From assembly GCA_005791855.1 (NCBI GenBank), contig SXUH01000404.1:1-7731 (forward strand): a stretch of 7,731 bases of DNA. The letters are read 5' to 3'. How positions within the stretch are numbered: position 1 is the first letter of the stretch; each line of letters begins with the position of its first letter. Below are positions 1 through 6,102 of the stretch, piece by piece. The notes below the pieces were generated by a model. That model had not been told where the DNA came from. It saw only the letters and a program-made list of their open reading frames with translations, and did no database searches. The position numbers and the translations under genes are program-made. Origin of the DNA: Bdellovibrionales bacterium. Its GTDB lineage: Bacteria; Bdellovibrionota; Bacteriovoracia; Bacteriovoracales; Bacteriovoracaceae.

Positions 1-1
1 G

Positions 2-208
2 AATAAAACTAAAACAGCTAAGTCTCGTACAGCGATCAAAGCTCTCCGCGAAGCTGTAGCTAAAGGCGACGTTGGGGTAGCAAAGGTTATGCTGGTCAAG
101 GCTCAGTCACTCCTTGCGAAACTCGCTAAGTCTCCGGCCATGAAGAAGCAAACGGCTGCGCGTAAGACTTCTCGTCTCACTAAGCTTGTTGCGACATTAA
201 ATAAATAA
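2..208 (+). CDS. rpsT: 30S ribosomal protein S20, C-terminal part (5' end outside window)
   Basis: The reading frame is open from the window edge to a TAA at 206-208 and gives the last 68 residues of ribosomal protein S20. S20 binds 16S rRNA in the small subunit and helps assembly. The match is by recognition: the segment begins NKTKTAKSRTAIKALREAV and ends in KKQTAARKTSRLTKLVATLNK-type sequence, with the Lys/Arg/Ala-rich, all-helical composition and the conserved H/K-K-x-x-A-x-R-K-x-S-R-L end of the family. S20 is usually about 85-90 aa, so roughly 20 residues lie upstream of the window. Codons differ from the rest of the window: GCT, CGT, GTT and TCT are common, as expected for a very highly expressed gene, whereas the genes downstream use mostly C- or G-ending codons. 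The gene is followed by an intrinsic terminator. Confidence 0.95.
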   Translation, partial: NKTKTAKSRTAIKALREAVAKGDVGVAKVMLVKAQSLLAKLAKSPAMKKQTAARKTSRLTKLVATLNK

Positions 209-237
209 TTGCCATAAGCACTTGATTTAAACAAAAT
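209..237 (+). promoter_or_regulatory. Weak candidate sigma-70 promoter for the lemA operon
   Basis: TTGCCA at 209-214 matches the -35 consensus at five of six positions. It lies 17 nt before CAAAAT at 232-237, which matches the -10 consensus at four of six. Transcription would begin near 243-246, inside the left arm of the rpsT terminator hairpin. It is the best match in the short gap before lemA, but the region is AT-rich and a match of this quality can occur by chance. Read-through from rpsT is the alternative. Confidence 0.2.
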
Positions 238-239
238 TG

Positions 240-285
240 AACCCAAAGTATCACTGACAAATGTCTTTCGTACTTTGGGTTTTTT
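240..285 (+). terminator. Rho-independent terminator after rpsT
   Basis: An 11-bp perfect inverted repeat is present: AACCCAAAGTA at 240-250 and TACTTTGGGTT at 271-281. They are separated by a 20-nt loop. The right arm runs directly into a T tract (280-285, then ATTT), which is the form of an intrinsic terminator for plus-strand transcription. It lies about 30 nt after the rpsT stop. The loop is longer than usual. The T tract ends just before the lemA ribosome binding site, so the terminator also separates rpsT from the lemA operon. Confidence 0.88.
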
Positions 286-301
286 ATTTGTAGGAGTGCT
301 T

Positions 302-874
302 ATGAAATCGTCTCTGCTGGTCCTCTTCCTTTCCCTCTTCCTCGTTTCGTGCGGTCTCCAATCCATCCCTCAGGCGAACAACCAGGTGGAAGCGGACTGG
401 GCGGAAGTGATGAACCAGTACAAGCGCCGGACCGACCTCATCCCGAACCTCGTGAACACCGTCAAGGGCTACGCCGCCCACGAGCAAGAAACCCTGGAAG
501 GAGTCGTCGAAGCTCGAGCGAAGGCGACCTCCGTCAACGTAGACGCGAAGAACCTCACTCCGGAAACTATGCAGAAGTTCCAGGACGCCCAGGGCGGGCT
601 CTCCTCGGCCCTTGGCCGCCTCATGGTGGTGGTCGAGAAGTACCCGGAGCTCAAGGCGAATGAAAACTTCAAGGGCCTCCAGGCGCAGCTCGAAGGAACG
701 GAGAACCGCATCGCCATCGCCCGCCGGCGCTACATCGATTCGGTGCGGACCTTCAATAACCTCGTGACCGTGTTCCCGACTAGCCTCACGAACTCCCTCA
801 TCCACCACTTCGAGAAGAAGCCGCAATTCACGGTGAGCGAGGCCGAGCAGAAAACCCCCGAAGTGAAATTCTAA
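302..874 (+). CDS. lemA: LemA family lipoprotein
   Basis: The 190-aa product is a LemA family protein. Its N-terminus is a lipoprotein signal: a charged start, a hydrophobic run at residues 5-16, and the lipobox L14-V15-S16-C17. It should therefore be lipid-anchored at the envelope. The family core is clear, with YKRRTDLIPNLVNTVKGYA at about residues 40-58, then AAHEQETLEGVVEARAKAT, and a late helical section with N-R-I-A-x-A-R-R-x-Y at about 137-146. LemA proteins are helical-bundle envelope proteins of unclear biochemical role, often found beside TPM-domain genes, as here. The ATG at 302 is preferred because AGGAG at 292-296 lies 5 nt upstream; a TTG at 275 in the same frame lies inside the terminator stem and has no ribosome site. 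The stop TAA is immediately followed by the next ATG. Confidence 0.93.
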   Translation: MKSSLLVLFLSLFLVSCGLQSIPQANNQVEADWAEVMNQYKRRTDLIPNLVNTVKGYAAHEQETLEGVVEARAKATSVNVDAKNLTPETMQKFQDAQGGLSSALGRLMVVVEKYPELKANENFKGLQAQLEGTENRIAIARRRYIDSVRTFNNLVTVFPTSLTNSLIHHFEKKPQFTVSEAEQKTPEVKF

Positions 875-1759
875 ATGACCAAGACCGGGGGTCTGTTCCT
901 TTTCTTCTGGCTCACGTGCCTGGGCTTCGCCTTCGCTCAGGAGATCCAGATCCCGGCGCTCTCCTCGCCGGTGATGGACCAGGCGGGCTTCTTCTCTCAG
1001 GAAGAGGAGGCGGACCTCTCGCAGCTCGCCTACGAGATCTACACCAATAACGGGCCGCAGATCACCGTCCTCACCGTTCCGGATCTCCAGCAGTACCCCA
1101 TCGAAGAGTTCTCCATCCGCGTCGCCGAGAAGTGGCAGCTGGGGCTCAAGGAGAAGGGTAACGGGCTCCTCATCCTCATCGCGAAGGCCGAGCGCCAGAT
1201 GCGGATCGAGGTGGGAGAAGGGATCGAGGGCGAGGTCACGGACTTCGAATCCAAGCAGTACATCGACAACGTCCTCACCCCGGCCTTCCGGCAGGGCCGG
1301 TTCCACGCGGGGATCCGCGTGGTGATGGAAGAGGTCGCTCGGAAGTTTAACATCAAGGCAGCCGAAGAGCAGACCACCATCGTCCGCCGGGCCCCGGAGC
1401 GCGCCCGGAGCGGTCTGCTCAACAGCATCTTCCCTCTCATGCTCGGGATCCTCGTGTTCGGCCACCTGATCCTCCGGCGGAAGCCCTTCGCCCGTGGCCT
1501 CTTCAGCGGCGGCGGGATGGCCGGGGCGGGCCTCCTCCTCTTCCCGGGAGTGGGGATCCCGTTCGCCGGCATCCTCTTCTTCATCGGATTTTTTCTAGGC
1601 CTCATCGGCATCAGTAACTTCCTCTTCGCCCTGCTCTCCGGCGGTGGTAGGAGAGGCGGGTTCGGTGGCGGAGGCTTCGGCGGCGGTGGGTTCGGCGGCG
1701 GCGGCTGGGGCGGCGGCGGCGGCGGCTTCAGCGGCGGCGGCTCTTCGGGGAGTTGGTGA
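875..1759 (+). CDS. TPM-domain protein (YgcG/COG1512 type) with signal peptide, C-terminal membrane segments and glycine-rich tail
   Basis: The 294-aa product starts with a Sec signal peptide (hydrophobic residues 6-20, likely cleavage A21|Q22). A TPM domain follows at about residues 30-165, outside the cytoplasm. Family signatures are V-x-D-x-A-G-F-F, the YPIEEFSIRVAEKWQLG stretch at about 72-88, and a G-N-G-L-L-I-L-I-A segment leading to R-I-E-V-G-E-G-I-E-G. TPM domains (Psb32, YgcG) occur in envelope and photosystem-maintenance proteins; some plant members have phosphatase activity, which should not be assumed here. Hydrophobic stretches at about 181-200 and 212-253 anchor the C-terminus. 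The last 39 residues are almost all Gly with spaced Phe/Trp, ending G-S-W, as is usual for this family. The start abuts the lemA stop (TAAATG) and has only a weak ribosome site, which points to translational coupling. The stop overlaps the next start (TGATG). Confidence 0.92.
   Translation: MTKTGGLFLFFWLTCLGFAFAQEIQIPALSSPVMDQAGFFSQEEEADLSQLAYEIYTNNGPQITVLTVPDLQQYPIEEFSIRVAEKWQLGLKEKGNGLLILIAKAERQMRIEVGEGIEGEVTDFESKQYIDNVLTPAFRQGRFHAGIRVVMEEVARKFNIKAAEEQTTIVRRAPERARSGLLNSIFPLMLGILVFGHLILRRKPFARGLFSGGGMAGAGLLLFPGVGIPFAGILFFIGFFLGLIGISNFLFALLSGGGRRGGFGGGGFGGGGFGGGGWGGGGGGFSGGGSSGSW
1640..1756 (+). repeat. Glycine-rich low-complexity tract in the TPM protein tail
   Basis: This tract encodes residues 256-294 and consists of near-repeats of Gly-Gly-Gly-Gly-Phe/Trp-Gly, ending G-S-S-G-S-W. 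At the DNA level it is a run of GGC and GGT codons, prone to slippage and sequencing error. Glycine-rich C-termini are normal for COG1512 proteins, so this is a coding repeat within the gene and not a separate element. Confidence 0.85.
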
Positions 1760-2385
1760 TGAGAGAGATTCTAATCCAGGAAGACGTGAAGCTCGTCAAG
1801 GAACGGCTCAAGCTCTTCGAGGCCAAGACCGGCTGCGAGCTCCTGCTCGTCGTCGCCCGGGCGTCGGACCCCTACCCGGGCGCGGCCTACCGCTTCGGGA
1901 TCATCTCGGCGTTCCTCCTCAACCTCGTGGTCAGCTACTACTTCGAGTTCCACCACTCCTTCATCTGGCCCCTCCTCTTCATCCTCACCACCGTCCTCAT
2001 GATCTGGGTCGGGCACTTCACCTGGGCCAAGCGGCTCGCCCTGAGCTCCTGGGAAGTGGACCGGGAGTGCATGGAGAAATCCATCGAGTACTTCCACACC
2101 CTGGGGACCTCGAAGGTTAGCCACAAGGTCACGGCGATGATCATGGTGTCGGTGCTCGAGAAGAAGATCCTGGTCCTGGTGGACGAGCTCCTGAAGAGTA
2201 AGATCACCCAGGAGGAGCTGGGCGAACTCGTGACCATCATGAAGACCCACTTCCGCAAGGGGAACATGGGACTGGGGTTCACCCAGAGTATCCAGAGCTT
2301 AGAGGAGAAGATCCTCAAGGACTTCGGAGGGAAGGTGAGCACCAACGAGCCTTCCGAGCTGATGGATACGATCCATTTTTTATAG
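1759..2385 (+). CDS. TPM-domain integral membrane protein, COG3762-like
   Basis: The 208-aa product has an N-terminal soluble part (residues 1-44, with G-C-E-L-L-L-V-V-A-R resembling the first strand of a TPM fold). Two transmembrane segments follow at about 46-63 and 68-87. A second soluble part at about 105-195 contains the rest of the fold, including V-L-E-K-K-I-L-V-L-V-D and G-N-M-G-L-G-F-T-Q-S-I. A TPM-like domain interrupted by a membrane hairpin is the form of COG3762 proteins, which commonly follow lemA and a COG1512 gene. The exact role is unknown, although the conserved gene order suggests one envelope complex or pathway. ATG 1759 is chosen because GGGGAG at 1747-1752 lies 6 nt upstream and the start overlaps the previous stop by one base; TTG 1753 in the same frame lacks a ribosome site. 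No intrinsic terminator is visible after the stop. Confidence 0.85.
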   Translation: MREILIQEDVKLVKERLKLFEAKTGCELLLVVARASDPYPGAAYRFGIISAFLLNLVVSYYFEFHHSFIWPLLFILTTVLMIWVGHFTWAKRLALSSWEVDRECMEKSIEYFHTLGTSKVSHKVTAMIMVSVLEKKILVLVDELLKSKITQEELGELVTIMKTHFRKGNMGLGFTQSIQSLEEKILKDFGGKVSTNEPSELMDTIHFL

Positions 2386-2429
2386 AACGATTTCAACCAC
2401 TTACCATCTAATTAAATCTTAAAAAAGCC

Positions 2430-2457
2430 TAAGTTCCCGAGGACTTTAGACCGATAA
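2430..2457 (+). promoter_or_regulatory. Candidate sigma-28 (FliA-type) promoter upstream of the large HExxH gene
   Basis: A perfect CCGATAA at 2451-2457 matches the characteristic -10 element of flagellar sigma-28 promoters. TAAGTT at 2430-2435 resembles the -35 element (consensus TAAAGTTT). The gap from TAA(A/G) to the eight-base -10 element is 16 nt, against 15 in the enterobacterial consensus. Transcription would start near 2464, about 29 nt before the gene's ATG. An imperfect dyad (2429-2437 against 2441-2449) lies between the two boxes. The -10 is strong, the -35 only fair. Confidence 0.45.
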
Positions 2458-2492
2458 GTCATCGTTCGATCAATTGTACGCAAAGGCCAATG

Positions 2493-5400
2493 ATGAGATT
2501 TTCCAGCAATCTTCACCTCGCGGTACTCCTCGTTGCCGTCGGTGGGGATGTCCTTGCAAACGACGACAAGGCGAAGCTAAGAAGGAATGCCTGCGACACG
2601 GCCGTGACGAACTACCTCGAGACCACGTATCCCGTCACGCTGAAGAAGAACTACCAGTTCGTCCGGATCGGAAAGAAAGAACACACGGACCTCGCGGTCG
2701 GAACCGAGCTGACCCTGGACGGGCAGCGGTGGAAGATCGCCGACGGGGCCCACCTGGCAACGGAGAAGGTCTCGGACGGAGTGAACCTCGTGAGCCTCCT
2801 CGACCCGCGCAAGACCCGGCGGGTCCCGCTGGTGCAGAAGCGGCTCGACGAAGCCTCCATCGCCGCCTACGACAAGCTCTCCGAAGCCGCGAAGGTGAGG
2901 AAGAACGAAGCGATCAGGGAGAAGGCGGAGCTCGAGAAGGAATACAACCTCGGGGTGAAGAAGATCGAAGAGGAGGGCCTGCGCGACGGTCTCACGCCGG
3001 AGCAGATCCTCCAGAAGAAGCAGGCCTACACGCAGGAGATGAAGCAGAAGTACGCGAGCCTCGAGGCGAACATCATCCTGAAGGAAGCGGCCTACGTGGA
3101 AGTCCTCGCGGATAGCTTCAAGGCCCGCGGCTACATCGTCGAGGTCGAGTCGCCGAGGGGCTTCTCCGTCGCGCAGGGGACCAAGCGGCTCAAGGTCGTC
3201 CGCGGAACCGACGGGGCCGAGACGGAAGCCCTCTCCCTCATGGTCACGAGCCTGAAGACCAAGAAGTACCCCGGGCAGGAGATCAAGGACCCCGGCGACG
3301 ACTTCTACTACGACCCCACCGAGAACCGGGTCTCCCGCTCCTACGGCGGAGCCTACTGGAACAGCCGCGAGCTCTCCGTTGGCCACGAGTGGGACCAGCA
3401 CAAGTCGGACCTCCTGAGCATGCTCGAGATCCACGAGGTCTTCCACATCATCATGGACAAGGCCGTCTCCATCAACCCGAACGTGAAACCCGAGCAGGCG
3501 ATGAAGGCGATCACCTTCCGCGCGAGCCCCGGGCAGTTCCTCCCCGGCTCGACGAAGGACAGCGCCCGGTTCGACGAGCTCTACGACCTCTACCCGCACC
3601 TCAAGGCCATCCTCCCGGGGTACATGGCCAAGAAGAATAATTACGTTGATAAACGGACGGCCCACGAGGTGGAAGCGCGGTTCGCCTCCGCCGCCGCCCT
3701 CCAGGCGTCTCGGAAGAATCCGAAGCTCAAGATCAAGATCGAGCAGAATGATAAGATGGCCCTCGATTCTCTGCGCGAGGCCCTCGTCCTCGCCTGGAGC
3801 GACGTGAAGAACATCGACTTCGCCCTCTCCGTCCTGGCGGGTGGCGAACCGAAGTTCTCCCTCCACGCCACCCTCGTCGACGGGAACCAGATCAAGGCCG
3901 GGTACTTCAACGCTTCGATCCTCATCGACCTTCCTGCGATCCCGGGGCCTCCGCCGGTCGCCGCCTCCGCGCTGACGGTCCCGGGGCTCTCCTTCAAGCT
4001 CAAACCCGGGGAGACCACGGAGGCCTTCGAAGCGCGGATCAACGAATACAGCCTCGGTCTCGCCAACAGGGACCCGAAGATCCTCGCCGAGGTCAAGGCC
4101 TTCGCCACCACCCAGCTCGAGAACCTCCGGAAGGTCCGGCGGATCATGGTGGACGAACTCGCCCGGGACTTCAGCGACGACGTGAAGATCTACGCGGCGG
4201 TCCCGCGGATCCGGCAGCGGATGCAGGTCCTGGATGACTCCGACCACAAGCTCGCGGTGGAAGCGACGAAGACGGCGCCGATGCCGAAGCCGAGCAAGGG
4301 GAAGCAGCCCGACGGGAACATCATCGACACGATCTTCTCCTGGTTCGGCGTCAAGCCCCTGCCCCCGGGCCAGGGGCCCGCGAACAGGCCTGTGGTGGTC
4401 GCGCCGACGACCGTGGACGTGACCCGGCCGCATCTCTACTTCCCGCAGATCGGCATCTCGAACGTGGGCCAGCTCAAAGTGGGCCAGGTCCTGAAGCTCA
4501 AGGACGGCGACTACCAGGTCCTCGACTTCCCGGTGATCGGAGCGACCAACGGCTGGGTCGAGCTGGCGCCGGTGAGCGACCCGAAGAAGAAGATCCGGTT
4601 CCAGGCCCTCCAGAAGCGGCTCGACGAGGCGACCATCCGGGCCTACGACGACGCGACCGAAGCGCACCAGAAGGCCGCGGGGGAGATCTACCGCAAGATG
4701 ATCAACCTCGAGAAGCAGCTCAAGTACGCCCAGGAGAACAACCCGACGGCCGGCGACCTCGACAGCCTGAAGAGAGACATCGACGCCCTCGAACAGGACC
4801 TGGTGAAGATCGAGACGAAGGTCGTCGAAGGCCTCGCCCAGAGCCTGCGGTCCCGGGGCTACGTCGTGACCATCGAACCCGTGAAGAACCACCCGGGGGC
4901 CGTCCGCCTGAAGGTCCTCCGCGGCGGCCCGGAGACGGTGGACGACGTCCTCCACGTGACCCTCGAGTCGATGCGGGCCAACCGCTACGGGTACGACGAC
5001 ATCCTCGACCTCGGCGGGAAACCTTTCTTCGAAGGCATGAAGGACCGGGGGGACGGCTTCTACTACAACCCGACCCTCCACCGGCACAAGCACTCCCTGG
5101 GCCACGCCGCCTTCTTCGACCGGGAGGTCTCCATGGGGTCCCAGTGGGACCATGGCCTCGTCGACGTGCTGGGGATGACCGACGTCCACGAAGGGTTCCA
5201 CCTCACCCTCCGCCGGGCGATTTCGCTCAACCCGAACGTGAAGCCCGACCAGGCGATGCGGGCCATCTCCTTCACCGCCGAAGACGACAAGGTCCTCCCG
5301 GGCTCGAAGGAAGACGTCAAGGCCCACCCCGACCACCTCGACAAGTTCGGCCCGGAGGCGAAGGCCGCGATCCTCAAGGAGATGGGCTTCCAGTACGAGT

Positions 5401-6101
5401 TCTACAGCTCCTACCGGGCCGCCGACGAGGTCGACGCCCGGATCGCCACGGTCTCCGCGTACCTCAACGCGAAGAAGGGCAATCCGAAGCGGAAGATGCT
5501 CTTCGAGATGGACGAGCCGGCGATCAAGAGCGACCTGCGGGAGGTCTTCATCCTCGCCTACGCCGACGTCATCAACATCGACCACACCCTCAACTTCCTG
5601 AAGTCCGGCGCGCCGAAGGTCGAAGCGTTCTGGACCTACAACGAGGGCCGGCAGGTCGACTTCGTGAAGGTCAACGCGGACGGGAGCACGGTCCCCAAGG
5701 GGTTCCTGAACACCGAGGTGAAGCTCTGGATCCCGGCGACCGCCGGGCCCCCACCCTACGGCGCCTACTCGGTCACCATCCCCGGGAAATCCTTTAAGAT
5801 CAAACCGGGAGAGACCAAGGCCCAGTTCGAGGCCCGGCTGAGCGACTACTTCACCAAGATCAAGAACCAGGACCCGGCGACCATCGCGGAAGCCGTCGCC
5901 TTCAGCGCCTCCCAGATGGAGAAGCTCAAGAGTGTCCGCCAGGTCATGCTCAAGGCCATCCTCCCGGGGCTCATCGACGAAACGAAACTCCTCCTCTCCG
6001 TGGAACGGATCAAGAAGCAGGTCCAGATCCTCCGGAACGTGAAGTACGACGTGAGCAAGATGCCGGCCGCGGCACCGTCGGGCCAGCGGCCCAACCCCTA
6101 G
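2493..6101 (+). CDS. Large secreted tandem-duplicated putative zinc metallopeptidase (two HExxH domains), family not recognised
   Basis: The 1202-aa product begins with a Sec signal peptide (RFSSNLHLAVLLVAVGGDVLA, likely cleavage A22|N23), so it is exported. The rest is two homologous copies of about 525 residues: roughly 59-580 and 653-1180, joined by a Pro/Lys-rich linker at about 590-650. Each copy has the same order. First comes a short beta-rich segment, then the sequence QKRLDEA(S/T)I, then a long charged, probably coiled-coil helix (128-212 and 720-790). Next is a G-D-x-F-Y-Y motif, then HExxH (HEVFH at 314-318, HEGFH at 899-903), immediately followed by NPNVKPxQAM. An E-V-x-A-R motif follows (E392, E979), and finally a PGxSFKxKPGET block and a helical end. 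HExxH with a Glu about 75 residues later suggests a gluzincin; catalysis is inference. ATG 2493 is chosen because AAAGG at 2482-2486 lies 6 nt upstream; ATG 2490 is the alternative and adds one residue. I do not recognise the family. Confidence 0.85.
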   Translation: MRFSSNLHLAVLLVAVGGDVLANDDKAKLRRNACDTAVTNYLETTYPVTLKKNYQFVRIGKKEHTDLAVGTELTLDGQRWKIADGAHLATEKVSDGVNLVSLLDPRKTRRVPLVQKRLDEASIAAYDKLSEAAKVRKNEAIREKAELEKEYNLGVKKIEEEGLRDGLTPEQILQKKQAYTQEMKQKYASLEANIILKEAAYVEVLADSFKARGYIVEVESPRGFSVAQGTKRLKVVRGTDGAETEALSLMVTSLKTKKYPGQEIKDPGDDFYYDPTENRVSRSYGGAYWNSRELSVGHEWDQHKSDLLSMLEIHEVFHIIMDKAVSINPNVKPEQAMKAITFRASPGQFLPGSTKDSARFDELYDLYPHLKAILPGYMAKKNNYVDKRTAHEVEARFASAAALQASRKNPKLKIKIEQNDKMALDSLREALVLAWSDVKNIDFALSVLAGGEPKFSLHATLVDGNQIKAGYFNASILIDLPAIPGPPPVAASALTVPGLSFKLKPGETTEAFEARINEYSLGLANRDPKILAEVKAFATTQLENLRKVRRIMVDELARDFSDDVKIYAAVPRIRQRMQVLDDSDHKLAVEATKTAPMPKPSKGKQPDGNIIDTIFSWFGVKPLPPGQGPANRPVVVAPTTVDVTRPHLYFPQIGISNVGQLKVGQVLKLKDGDYQVLDFPVIGATNGWVELAPVSDPKKKIRFQALQKRLDEATIRAYDDATEAHQKAAGEIYRKMINLEKQLKYAQENNPTAGDLDSLKRDIDALEQDLVKIETKVVEGLAQSLRSRGYVVTIEPVKNHPGAVRLKVLRGGPETVDDVLHVTLESMRANRYGYDDILDLGGKPFFEGMKDRGDGFYYNPTLHRHKHSLGHAAFFDREVSMGSQWDHGLVDVLGMTDVHEGFHLTLRRAISLNPNVKPDQAMRAISFTAEDDKVLPGSKEDVKAHPDHLDKFGPEAKAAILKEMGFQYEFYSSYRAADEVDARIATVSAYLNAKKGNPKRKMLFEMDEPAIKSDLREVFILAYADVINIDHTLNFLKSGAPKVEAFWTYNEGRQVDFVKVNADGSTVPKGFLNTEVKLWIPATAGPPPYGAYSVTIPGKSFKIKPGETKAQFEARLSDYFTKIKNQDPATIAEAVAFSASQMEKLKSVRQVMLKAILPGLIDETKLLLSVERIKKQVQILRNVKYDVSKMPAAAPSGQRPNP
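2667..4232 (+). repeat. Internal protein duplication, copy 1 (HEVFH unit)
   Basis: This codes for residues 59-580 of the large protein and aligns along its length with copy 2. Anchors are I-G at the start, QKRLDEA at 115-121, the HEVFH motif at 314-318, NPNVKPEQAM, PGLSFKLKPGET and an R-I-x-x-x-x-Q-V-L end. In the 28-residue stretch starting at residue 326 (S-I-N-P-N), 18 positions are identical to copy 2. Compared with copy 2 the coiled-coil section is about 15 residues longer. Confidence 0.85.
4449..6032 (+). repeat. Internal protein duplication, copy 2 (HEGFH unit)
   Basis: This codes for residues 653-1180 and is homologous to copy 1 at an offset of 585 to 600 residues. The offset varies because of small insertions: a shorter coiled coil, a longer loop before G-D-G-F-Y-Y, and a longer segment before the G-P-P-P motif. 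HEGFH and the E-V-D-A-R motif are both retained, so this copy does not look like a decayed pseudo-enzyme domain. Confidence 0.85.
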
Positions 6102-6102
6102 G

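Noticed and set aside
875..920. Cys15 of the TPM protein as a lipoprotein site
   Set aside because: The residues before it (W-L-T) do not fit the lipobox, and a better signal peptidase I site (A-F-A|Q) follows at residue 21.
284..1465. A 393-codon open frame on the minus strand across lemA and the TPM gene
   Set aside because: It spans two recognisable plus-strand genes and the rpsT terminator, and its composition (His/Asp/Glu/Arg/Leu) is that of an antisense shadow.
1640..1756. Glycine-codon tract considered as a microsatellite or assembly error
   Set aside because: The frame stays open to the family-typical G-S-W end and the following TGATG junction, so it is a normal coding tail of a COG1512 protein.
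2401..2425. AT-rich stretch with TAATTAAAT as a sigma-70 -10 region
   Set aside because: No acceptable -35 hexamer is found 16-18 nt upstream, whereas the CCGATAA box further on is a much more specific signal.
2385..2467. Inverted repeat GAACGAT (2385-2391) and ATCGTTC (2461-2467) as terminator or operator
   Set aside because: The 7-bp arms are 69 nt apart with no T tract after the second arm. It is too weak and distant to be called a terminator for the lemA operon.
2474..3115. Alternative plus-strand frame starting at TTG 2474, overlapping the HExxH gene
   Set aside because: The product is Arg/Gly/Glu-rich, with no motif, and lies out of frame with the clear signal peptide and duplicated domain.
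2577..5585. A 1002-codon open frame on the minus strand, opposite the large HExxH gene
   Set aside because: It mirrors a gene with almost exclusively C/G third positions, which removes stop codons on the opposite strand. The translation is Val/Leu/Asp/Glu/Arg-rich without any family motif, signal peptide or ribosome site.
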